Positions 9,060 to 15,874 of a DNA stretch of 44,919 nucleotides are shown here, one piece after another. This stretch comes from Nostoc sp. CMAA1605 (GTDB lineage Bacteria; Cyanobacteriota; Cyanobacteriia; Cyanobacteriales; Nostocaceae), in assembly GCF_021596505.1 (NCBI RefSeq), contig NZ_PJIZ01000040.1, positions 1 through 44,919 on the forward strand, in the 5' to 3' direction. Every line of letters starts with the position of its first letter. The first letter of the stretch is position 1. Below the pieces are notes generated by a model. The model saw only the letters and a list, made by a program, of their open reading frames with translations. It made no database searches and had not been told where the DNA came from. Made by a program: the position numbers and the translations under genes.

Positions 9060-9100
9060 TTCTTTCTTTTACCTTTTGCCTTTTACCTTTTGCCTTTTTT
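9060..9100. repeat. ACCTTTTGCCTTTT simple repeat
   Basis: Tandem copies of a 14-mer of the form ACCTTTTGCCTTTT lie between the exonuclease and Uma2 genes. The complementary form (AAAAGGCAAAAGGT) appears at 5643-5660, 7530-7575 and 31300-31315, so it is a dispersed simple repeat of this genome. Confidence 0.65.
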
Positions 9101-9113
9101 CGCCTTCCTCAAA

Positions 9114-9677
9114 CTAGCTTCCCATTTTTAACCAACCAAAGACTTGTGCTGCTGTTAATTGCAGTTCAATTCCAGGTAATACTATTAATTCGTCTGTGCC
9201 TCGTCTGATTTCTGGTTGTTGTTGTGGCTGAAAGATTAAAATGGAGCGATCGCTTGGATCAATTAGCCATCCTAGTTGACAACCATGTTTGAGACAATGC
9301 AGAATTTTATCTGTAACTCTGTTAGGACTTTGCTCTGGTGAAAGAATTTCAATTGTCCAATCAGGAGCAATCAACATATCATCTACAGGTTCTCCATCCT
9401 CATCAAAATTAATGTGTTCCCAACGCAAAATTACCACATCAGGAACAATGGAACGACCTGCAAAAGAACAACGCAATTCTGGGAAAGCATAGGCAATTTG
9501 CTTTGCTTCTGTAACCTCATTTACTCCCGTAATTAACTTAGCTTGTAGTCGTGAGTGCCGAGTTTTAGGCATTGGCTTTTGAATAATTTCACCGTCTATA
9601 TACTCACTCGCCGGCTTTGTTTGTGGTAGTTGGAGAAACTCATCTAAAGTGAGGGATGAGGGTTTGGCGACAGTCAT
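9114..9677 (-). CDS. Uma2 family protein (DUF820, PD-(D/E)XK nuclease fold)
   Basis: This 187-residue protein belongs to the large cyanobacterial Uma2 (DUF820) family. Features are the N-terminal LTLDEFLQLPQT, the SEYIDGEII segment, SIVPDVVIL (candidate catalytic Asp), DWTIEILSPEQ (candidate catalytic Glu) and GWLIDP. The fold is related to restriction endonucleases, but activity and target are unknown for most members. A close paralogue with the same segments lies at 43491-44054. It is followed on the same strand by a kinase-like gene upstream, with a 45-base gap. Confidence 0.85.
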   Translation of the reverse strand: MTVAKPSSLTLDEFLQLPQTKPASEYIDGEIIQKPMPKTRHSRLQAKLITGVNEVTEAKQIAYAFPELRCSFAGRSIVPDVVILRWEHINFDEDGEPVDDMLIAPDWTIEILSPEQSPNRVTDKILHCLKHGCQLGWLIDPSDRSILIFQPQQQPEIRRGTDELIVLPGIELQLTAAQVFGWLKMGS

Positions 9678-9722
9678 GATTTTTTGTCACTACAAACTTT
9701 GTGCTTCGAGTTTAACAAAGTT

Positions 9723-10424
9723 TTAACTGCGAGTAGTCATTGAAGTAGAAGAACTTTGAGGAACTGATTTTTGGTTTTTTTCTTTTAAGTTAGTAAAGCA
9801 GCGATAGGTTTTACGTACAAAATTCAATAAAAAGTAAGGAATCTTCAGCCGGAGTGGTGACAGAATAGGACGATATAGCCAGTAATAGGCTCGCTTGAGA
9901 TTATCCCATTTAGAACATTTCTCTTCATGCAGAAAATCAGAAATATCGACTACTAAACCTTTACCTTCGTACATCATCACATTCCGTCCGTGGACATCGT
10001 GGGGATAAAGTCCACGCTGACGAGCATAATCTAGAGCCTGATCAATATCTTCAATTACCTGTTTAGGAATACGTAAACCGCGCTGGATACAGTCATATAA
10101 AGTCACACCATATAGGCGTTTGAGGACTAAACAGCCATCTTGAGCATATAGACATTCGGAAAAGGCTGAATGAGAACCAAGACGACGATACACTTCTACT
10201 TCTTCTGCAAATCCTGGCCTTCCTGGTGCATAAATTTTAACTACTACATCGTGATATTCTGGATGATTAACTACAGCCGCATAGTTACCTCTACCAATTA
10301 GTTGCCAAGGATGGGGGAGATAGCGAATTTCCACAGGATCGTGAGGATTCACACTTTCGACTTGAAACTCTGGTAGTAAATCTTGATGAATAATTTCAAT
10401 CAGTCGATGTATATGCTCATTCAT
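9723..10424 (-). CDS. Small protein-kinase-like protein
   Basis: This protein of about 233 residues looks like a minimal kinase. It has a glycine-rich loop (IGRGNYAAVV), an ATP-binding lysine (VVVKIY), a Glu-containing helix (EEVEVYRRL), a catalytic-loop-like PHDVHGRNVM, and VVDISDF in the DFG position. These resemble RIO/ABC1/LPS-kinase-like enzymes more than standard Ser/Thr kinases. The C-terminal 60 residues are basic and hydrophobic. I place the start at ATG 10424-10422 rather than the in-frame TTG at 10445. Substrate unknown. Confidence 0.7.
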   Translation of the reverse strand: MNEHIHRLIEIIHQDLLPEFQVESVNPHDPVEIRYLPHPWQLIGRGNYAAVVNHPEYHDVVVKIYAPGRPGFAEEVEVYRRLGSHSAFSECLYAQDGCLVLKRLYGVTLYDCIQRGLRIPKQVIEDIDQALDYARQRGLYPHDVHGRNVMMYEGKGLVVDISDFLHEEKCSKWDNLKRAYYWLYRPILSPLRLKIPYFLLNFVRKTYRCFTNLKEKNQKSVPQSSSTSMTTRS

Positions 10425-10546
10425 ACTGGTTGCGGCTGTGACCAAGTAAATGAAGTTGTTGGCATTAACCAGTATATTTCATATCCTTACCAGAGGAGAT
10501 TTACAGTTAATATCTATACTAGTATTCTTACAATCAAGCTAATACT

Positions 10547-11053
10547 GTGAAATTACTCATTGACAAAATAAGTTCAGAAATCGGGACAATTTTAATTGTC
10601 TCTGATGGTAAAAAACTTTGCGCTCTTGATTTTGCTGATTATGAGCCAAGAATGTTGAAACTGCTTCAGAAGCGTTATGGTCAATTTTCGTTCCAGAATG
10701 TGAAAAATCCCCAGGGATTTAGTGATCAAGTTGCGGCTTATTTTAAAGGCGATCGCACCAGCTGCAAAAATCTGCCTGTAGATACTGGTGGAACTCCATT
10801 TCAAAAGCAAGTGTGGCTTGCACTGCAAACTATTCCGTGGGGAACTACCATTTCTTACGGTGGACTAGCAGCCAAAATCAACAAGCCGACGGCTTATCGT
10901 GCTGTCGGCTTGGCTAATTCACTCAATCCAATTGCGATCGTCCTTCCCTGTCATCGCGTCATTGGTACAAACAATCAACTCACAGGATACGCAGGGGGAT
11001 TAGAACGCAAGCGTTGGTTGCTGAATCATGAAAAGTTTATAAATTATCCTTGA
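10547..11053 (+). CDS. ogt: Methylated-DNA--protein-cysteine S-methyltransferase
   Basis: This 168-residue suicide enzyme transfers O6-alkyl groups from guanine to its own cysteine. The active-site motif PCHRV is at residues 134-138 with acceptor C135. The DNA-binding helix region TAYRAVG (about 115-121) and GGTPFQKQVW (81-90) are typical of the family. The start is GTG, and no better in-frame ATG is available. Its 3' end overlaps the 3' end of the convergent desaturase gene by 10 bases. Confidence 0.92.
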   Translation: MKLLIDKISSEIGTILIVSDGKKLCALDFADYEPRMLKLLQKRYGQFSFQNVKNPQGFSDQVAAYFKGDRTSCKNLPVDTGGTPFQKQVWLALQTIPWGTTISYGGLAAKINKPTAYRAVGLANSLNPIAIVLPCHRVIGTNNQLTGYAGGLERKRWLLNHEKFINYP

Positions 11054-11901
11054 GTCGTGGTTGGCGATGGGGGTAATATAACTTTCTTCGCTAAACCTAG
11101 AGTTTGTAAAAGCTTAATACTCCACCAAGTGACATCAATTTCCCACCACTGAAAACCAGCTTTGGCGACATGGGGATAGGTATGATGGTTGTTGTGCCAG
11201 CCTTCGCCATAGGTAACAATAGAAACCCACCAGAGATTACGAGCATTATCATCAGCATCAAAGGTACGATAACCCCACATATGGGTTGCAGAGTTGACAA
11301 ACCAAGTACAATGCCACAATAATACGGCTCTGACAAACATTCCGTAGATCACAAAAGACCATCCACCCAAGGCGTAAAGCAACAACCCTAGAGGAATTTG
11401 CAACAGTAGAAAATAACGGTCTAACCAACGATAAAAAGGTTGTCTGGCTAAATCAGGCGCGCTTTTTTGATACTTTTCATCTGCAAAAAATTCTTCACGA
11501 GGGTAGAAAATCCACAACATATGACTCCACCAAAAGCCACGTTTGGCAGAGTAAGGATCTAATTGTATGTCTTCTGTGTGGGCGTGATGTTGGCGGTGTC
11601 CTCCCACCCAGAAAATCGGCCCCCCTTGTAAAGCTAATGCACCGATGAAAGCGATCGCATATTCTAACCACTTGGGTACTTGAAAACTCTTATGGCTAAG
11701 TAAGCGATGATATCCGAGACAGATCCCAATGCTGCCAAACAACCAGTGCAGAAATAACAGCACACCCAAAGCCGACCAAGAGAAAAACCAAGGTGCTAAT
11801 AAAGCTAAGGCATGAATAATCCCAAAAAATGCCACATTTATCCACCTGAGACGTAATGGTGTTTCTCCCTCAGTGGCGATCGCAAGATGTTTTGCAGTCA
11901 T
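11044..11901 (-). CDS. desC: Acyl-lipid/acyl-CoA delta-9-type fatty acid desaturase (DesC-like)
   Basis: This membrane di-iron desaturase of about 285 residues introduces the first double bond into fatty acyl chains of membrane lipids. All three histidine boxes are present: HRLLSH, HRQHH and HNNHH. Hydrophobic spans flank them as in the family. I prefer the ATG at 11901 (product MTAKHLAIAT...) because AGGA precedes it by about 7 bases; the frame stays open to 11964, adding 21 residues of poor family resemblance. The gene is divergent from a TetR-type regulator, which makes regulation by that protein plausible. Whether it is the DesC1 or DesC2 type cannot be judged. Confidence 0.88.
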   Translation of the reverse strand: MTAKHLAIATEGETPLRLRWINVAFFGIIHALALLAPWFFSWSALGVLLFLHWLFGSIGICLGYHRLLSHKSFQVPKWLEYAIAFIGALALQGGPIFWVGGHRQHHAHTEDIQLDPYSAKRGFWWSHMLWIFYPREEFFADEKYQKSAPDLARQPFYRWLDRYFLLLQIPLGLLLYALGGWSFVIYGMFVRAVLLWHCTWFVNSATHMWGYRTFDADDNARNLWWVSIVTYGEGWHNNHHTYPHVAKAGFQWWEIDVTWWSIKLLQTLGLAKKVILPPSPTTTQG

Positions 11902-12103
11902 AAAAATTCCTGTCGATGGTTCATGTGAAGATTTGCTCTGATATCTAGTGCATGACTTAGCCATTGAGAGGCAGGGGAAGGAGTACAGGTATCAGAGGGG
12001 AAATGGTGATACATTGGCTAATTTTGATCACAAAAGCTCATAAATGAGTGATTGACTTCCCTGATTCCTGCTTTGACCCCTGCTTTTTTTACAGTAGACT
12101 AGA

Positions 12104-12123
12104 GCAAGTATCACTTACATTTG
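12104..12123. promoter_or_regulatory. Operator-like repeat, copy 1
   Basis: GCAAGTATCACTTACATTT contains AAGT-N3-ACTT dyad symmetry. It matches 12151-12169 at 17 of 19 positions. It lies between the desaturase and TetR genes, where an autoregulatory TetR protein would bind. Binding is inferred. Confidence 0.6.
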
Positions 12124-12150
12124 CCATGCTAACAGTTATGTTTTGTTTGT

Positions 12151-12169
12151 GCAAGTGCCACTTACATTT
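12151..12169. promoter_or_regulatory. Operator-like repeat, copy 2
   Basis: GCAAGTGCCACTTACATTT contains the near-perfect palindrome AAGTG-C-CACTT. It is 47 bases from copy 1 and ends 5 bases before the ATG of the TetR gene, so a bound protein would block transcription or translation start. The target regulator is inferred from position. Confidence 0.6.
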
Positions 12170-12174
12170 TTTCT

Positions 12175-13392
12175 ATGACATCTCAACCTGTTTCTACCCG
12201 ACAACGTTTAATTCAAGCGGCCTTGGAGTTATTTACGGCTCAAGGAGTTAGTGCTACTACCACCCGCCAAATAGCAGAAAAGGCAGCAGTGAACGAAGTG
12301 ACGCTATTTCGGAATTTTGGGCATAAACATGGATTATTGTTAGCTGTATTAGAGGAATCGGCATCTTTTAAGAATTTAGGCGAATCCCTAGTCAGACGGG
12401 CTACGCCTCCAGGTGATGTTTACCAAGCCTTAAAAGATTATGCAAGTGACACTTTACAAGCATTGGAAAGAATACCAGAGTTAGTGCGGTCTGTGGTTGG
12501 AGAAGCTGATCAATTTCCGGCGGAAAATCGCCGTGCTTTGGGACGAGGATTAACAGAGGCTAATCGTTATGTCGCCCAATACTTAGCTACTGTGATTCAA
12601 CACGGAGATTTACACACCTATCTACAAGCAGAAAAATTAGCTAGTTTTCTCAATGGGATGATTTTGGGATACGCAGTGATAGAGTTCACCAGCGAATTTC
12701 ATGAACTATGGGAAAGTCGGGATGATTTTCTGGAAAATTTAGTAGAGTTATTTTTGCATGGTGCGATGTCGTCAAATGCCAATAGCTTATTAACAACTGG
12801 GAAAACTGAAGAAATAGCCGATTTACCGGCGGTTTTAGTTCATACAATTTTACAACAGGCTAAAAAATCAGGCTTGCAAGATTACGCGATCGCTTACTTA
12901 TTATTTGCTGCTGGCTTGTCATCCACAGAAATCGTCAATTTGCAGCGTAACCATCAAATTTATGATGCTAATGGTCATTTTTTGCAAATCACTACCCCTG
13001 GTTATGTCAGACAAGTACCTGTAAATCAATGGATTTTAGGTAAACGCTACGGTTCTTACACCGACAATCCTGTGACTAAATATTTGAAAACTCGTAAAGA
13101 TAGCCAAACAGCAATGTTTCTGAATACAGCAGGTACAGCTATTACTGAATCTGATGTGTGGAAGCATTGGGAAACATGGACTCAAACTTTGTTAACACCC
13201 CAAGGAAAACCACCAACCATCACCCAAGCACAACACACTTGGCGCGTAGAAATGCTCATGCGGGGAATGAGTTTAGAAAATTTGAGTATTTTGACAGGTT
13301 GCGATCAAACTCAATTACAATCCTACGCTCATCGAGCCAGAGAAAAAGCTGCTTTAGAACAAGCCACTAAATTAGATCAGAAGCCTGGTTGA
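12175..13392 (+). CDS. TetR-family regulator fused to a degenerate tyrosine-recombinase-like domain
   Basis: Residues 8-60 form a TetR DNA-binding domain (RLIQAALELFTAQGVSATTT, then QIAEKAAVNEVTLFRNFGHK), followed by a helical ligand-binding region to about residue 200. The 405-residue protein is about twice the normal TetR length. Residues 218-395 resemble a phage-integrase catalytic domain: YLLFAAGLSSTEIVNL matches the first box and HTWRVEMLMRGMSLENLSIL the H-x-x-R helix, with SYAHRA in the place of the tyrosine box. The first-box Arg, the H-x-x-R His/Arg and the GH motif are replaced, so catalysis is unlikely. It is divergent from the desaturase gene with two operator-like repeats between them. 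The fusion is seen in sequence; its role is inference. Confidence 0.82.
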   Translation: MTSQPVSTRQRLIQAALELFTAQGVSATTTRQIAEKAAVNEVTLFRNFGHKHGLLLAVLEESASFKNLGESLVRRATPPGDVYQALKDYASDTLQALERIPELVRSVVGEADQFPAENRRALGRGLTEANRYVAQYLATVIQHGDLHTYLQAEKLASFLNGMILGYAVIEFTSEFHELWESRDDFLENLVELFLHGAMSSNANSLLTTGKTEEIADLPAVLVHTILQQAKKSGLQDYAIAYLLFAAGLSSTEIVNLQRNHQIYDANGHFLQITTPGYVRQVPVNQWILGKRYGSYTDNPVTKYLKTRKDSQTAMFLNTAGTAITESDVWKHWETWTQTLLTPQGKPPTITQAQHTWRVEMLMRGMSLENLSILTGCDQTQLQSYAHRAREKAALEQATKLDQKPG

Positions 13393-13410
13393 AAGGGAAA
13401 ATTTAGTAGT

Positions 13411-13460
13411 GCTGAGTGCTGAGTAATGAGTGCTGAGTAAGAAGTAATGAGTGATGAGTA
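13411..13460. repeat. GTGCTGA/GTAATGA heptameric tandem repeat
   Basis: About seven degenerate heptamers of the GAGTGCT / GAGTAAT type follow the TetR gene. The same family occurs at 25018-25140, 28298-28331 and 36281-36332. Confidence 0.8.
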
Positions 13461-13610
13461 TAACCTCCTAGTTCAAAATAGAAGATTGAAACAAGGACAC
13501 ATTTTTTTTCAAAGTCTCACGCGTCTCATAGCCGCAATGCTTCTCATAGAGTCAAAAATATAAATATTTTTATCTCTTGGACTTTTACTCATTACTTATT
13601 ACTTATTACT

Positions 13611-13658
13611 CAGCACCGGCTAAACGCCGCGCTACCGCTAACAGCACTCATTACTCAG
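13611..13658 (-). repeat. 48-bp palindromic island, inverted copy of 25021-25068
   Basis: The 48 bases are the exact reverse complement of 25021-25068. The core contains the stem-loop GGC-TAAAC-GCC with flanking GC-rich sequence, and heptamer repeat flanks both sides in both copies. Confidence 0.85.
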
Positions 13659-13936
13659 CTATTAAGTATTGTTTATTACTTCGCTATAGACGATCGCTCT
13701 TTTAAGGTCTGTCTTTATGTAGTAGTTTCATCAATGATTCAAGGAAGAAACTTACTTCAAATTGATGCTGGCTGAATTTTTTGCCTATTTTTAGTCAGAA
13801 AATTCACATCTGTTTATGGTATGGATCAGTTTTAATAAGATAAAACATATCTTCACTAAAATTCATCCGGTATTGCATCTCCGTATTTTGGAGTCAACAG
13901 CATCAACAAAAACAATCACACACAAAGAGCATTCCT

Positions 13937-14368
13937 ATGAGCCGAAAAGTTAGCAAAATCTTCAAGCAGTCTGGTGTCATTCCCTATCGTATCAGAAATG
14001 GCAGAGTAGAAATACTCCTGATTTCAACAAGCGATCGCCAACGTTGGGGAATGCCAAAAGGAGGAATTGTCAACGGTATGACCCCACCAGCTTCAGCTGC
14101 TAAAGAAGCATGGGAAGAAGCAGGGGTAATTGGTCAAGTCGAGTCTAATAAATTAGGTACTTATAAATATCGCAAACGAGGCAAGGTCTACCGTGTCAAA
14201 ATGTATTTATTGCCGGTTGAGATTGTCAGTAGTAATTATCCCGAAGCTAAAAAAAGATATCGACGCTGGCTAGATGTAAAACAAGCTATGAAACTTATGA
14301 AAAAAGCTGCTCTTAAACGTATATTAAAAGGAATCATCCAGACTAAAAAGCGAGCTTGTGTTTCCTAG
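13937..14368 (+). CDS. NUDIX hydrolase (diphosphoinositol/nucleotide type)
   Basis: This 143-residue protein has a NUDIX fold. The segment WGMPKGG precedes a modified NUDIX box in which the first glutamate is Met and the arginine is Lys (G-x5-M-x7-K-E-A-x-E-E-x-G-V); the metal-binding glutamates of the E-x2-EE helix are kept. The PKG-type start resembles diphosphoinositol-polyphosphate phosphohydrolase-like bacterial proteins. Substrate unknown. The C-terminus is strongly basic (KKAALKRILKGIIQTKKR). Its stop lies 21 bases from the convergent histidine kinase fragment. Confidence 0.8.
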   Translation: MSRKVSKIFKQSGVIPYRIRNGRVEILLISTSDRQRWGMPKGGIVNGMTPPASAAKEAWEEAGVIGQVESNKLGTYKYRKRGKVYRVKMYLLPVEIVSSNYPEAKKRYRRWLDVKQAMKLMKKAALKRILKGIIQTKKRACVS

Positions 14369-14389
14369 CAATAATTGGCTGATTTATCT

Positions 14390-15874
14390 TTATTTTGGTA
14401 ATGTAATGATAAATTCTGCTCCTTGGTTTGGTGCAGAATTCACTTCTATAGTTCCCTGATGTTTCTCTATAACGATTTGACGGGCGATCGCTAATCCCAA
14501 GCCTGTACCTTTACCAACGATTTTCGTAGTATAAAGATGGTCAAAAATCTTCTCTTGTAATTCTGGACTTATGCCTAAACCATTATCTTGAATACTCATG
14601 ATTGCTTGCTTTTGATCATCACTCATTTTAGTAGTGATTGTAATCACATTGGGATGAGCTTTGATCTCAGCAAAACTCCGTCCCATATTTGACTCTTCTA
14701 GAGCATCGATAGCGTTGGCTAATAAATTCATAAATACCTGATTTAATTGTCCAGGGAAACAATCTATTTGAGGTAATTGACCATAATTTTTTACCACTGT
14801 AATTGCAGGGCGATTTTCGTTAGCTTTGAGTCGATGTTTAAGAATCAAAAGTGTACTATCTAAACCATCATGAATATTAAAAGGCACTTTATTATCAGAA
14901 TCAGCGCGTGAGAAAATGCGTAAGCTATTACTAATTTCGCGGATGCGTTGCACACCTTCTTGCATCGAACAAATTAATTTTGGTAAGTCTTCGCGGAGAT
15001 ATTCTAAATCAATGTTCTCTCTTTCTAACTCAATTTCTTCACCAGGATCGGGAAATTTATCTTCGTAAAGTTTCAGCAGAGCAAATAAATCTCGTACCCC
15101 TTCATAAGCAGGTTGAATATTACCTTTAATAAATCCTACAGGATTATTAATTTCGTGAGCTACACCAGCTACCAGATTACCTAAAGCTGACATCTTTTCG
15201 CTTTGAATAATTTGTAATTGTGCTTGTTGGAGGTTTTGCAAAGCTTGTTCTAGTTCTTGGGATTTTTGCTGTAAAGCGGCTTCGGCTTGTTGACGATCAG
15301 TGATATCTACCCCCATCGAAACACCACCACACACCTCACCCTCAGAGTTAACCATCGGCGCATTAAACCACTCACAAATAATCCGTCGGCCATCCTTAGT
15401 CAAGTTTTCATTAATTGCGTGACTTCCCCCACGTTGAGCTAAAATTTTATCTTTCACATCATCAACATAGACATGATACTCTTCAGGAATAATGCACCTT
15501 AAACTCTTACCGAGAATTTCTGCTGCTTGATAACCAAATACTCTTTCTGCGGCGGGATTCCAAGCTTGAAATTCAAAATCAGTATTCCACTCAATAATAA
15601 CGATAGATGTTTCTTGAATGATCAGTTGTAATCTTCTTTGAGATTGTTCTAGATGCTCAGATTTCTCCCGTTCGAGTGCGTGGAGTCGGGCATTTTCTAG
15701 AGAAATGGCAGCTTGGCTACAAAGGAAATTTAACACAACTAAGCGATCGCTGGTAAATACCCCTTGAGTTAGTTGATTTTCTAGGTACAAAATCCCCACT
15801 AAATTCCCTTGGTTGAGAATTGGCATACATAGTACACTCTTGGGATGGACAAAGTGCATATATTCACCTATCAC
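14390..15874 (-). CDS. Multi-domain sensor kinase, C-terminal fragment (GAF end, PAS, histidine kinase)
   Basis: This open frame of 494 residues starts in the middle of a GAF domain (HPKSVLCMPILNQGNLVGILYLEN), followed by a PAS domain, a short coiled coil and a histidine kinase module. The phospho-acceptor box is AGVAHEINNPVGFIKGN, and the ATPase domain shows the N box (MNLLANAIDAL) and GLGLAIARQIV. The frame overlaps the end of the upstream fragment by 4 bases. Reading upstream in this frame gives V-I-G-E-Y directly after the P-G that ends the previous frame, so it is the third part of one broken gene. As it stands it lacks a genuine start region. Confidence 0.85.
   Translation of the reverse strand: MIGEYMHFVHPKSVLCMPILNQGNLVGILYLENQLTQGVFTSDRLVVLNFLCSQAAISLENARLHALEREKSEHLEQSQRRLQLIIQETSIVIIEWNTDFEFQAWNPAAERVFGYQAAEILGKSLRCIIPEEYHVYVDDVKDKILAQRGGSHAINENLTKDGRRIICEWFNAPMVNSEGEVCGGVSMGVDITDRQQAEAALQQKSQELEQALQNLQQAQLQIIQSEKMSALGNLVAGVAHEINNPVGFIKGNIQPAYEGVRDLFALLKLYEDKFPDPGEEIELERENIDLEYLREDLPKLICSMQEGVQRIREISNSLRIFSRADSDNKVPFNIHDGLDSTLLILKHRLKANENRPAITVVKNYGQLPQIDCFPGQLNQVFMNLLANAIDALEESNMGRSFAEIKAHPNVITITTKMSDDQKQAIMSIQDNGLGISPELQEKIFDHLYTTKIVGKGTGLGLAIARQIVIEKHQGTIEVNSAPNQGAEFIITLPK

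Larger units (their letters stand above)
13393..13936. other. Gene-free region with tandem and palindromic repeats
   Basis: This 544-base region contains GTGCTGA/GTAATGA heptamers (13411-13460), a short TCTCATAG-type repeat (13519-13556), ATTACTT heptamers (13588-13612), and a palindromic island (13611-13658) repeated exactly in inverse orientation at 25021-25068. The last 250 bases lead to the NUDIX gene and show no recognisable element. Confidence 0.7.
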
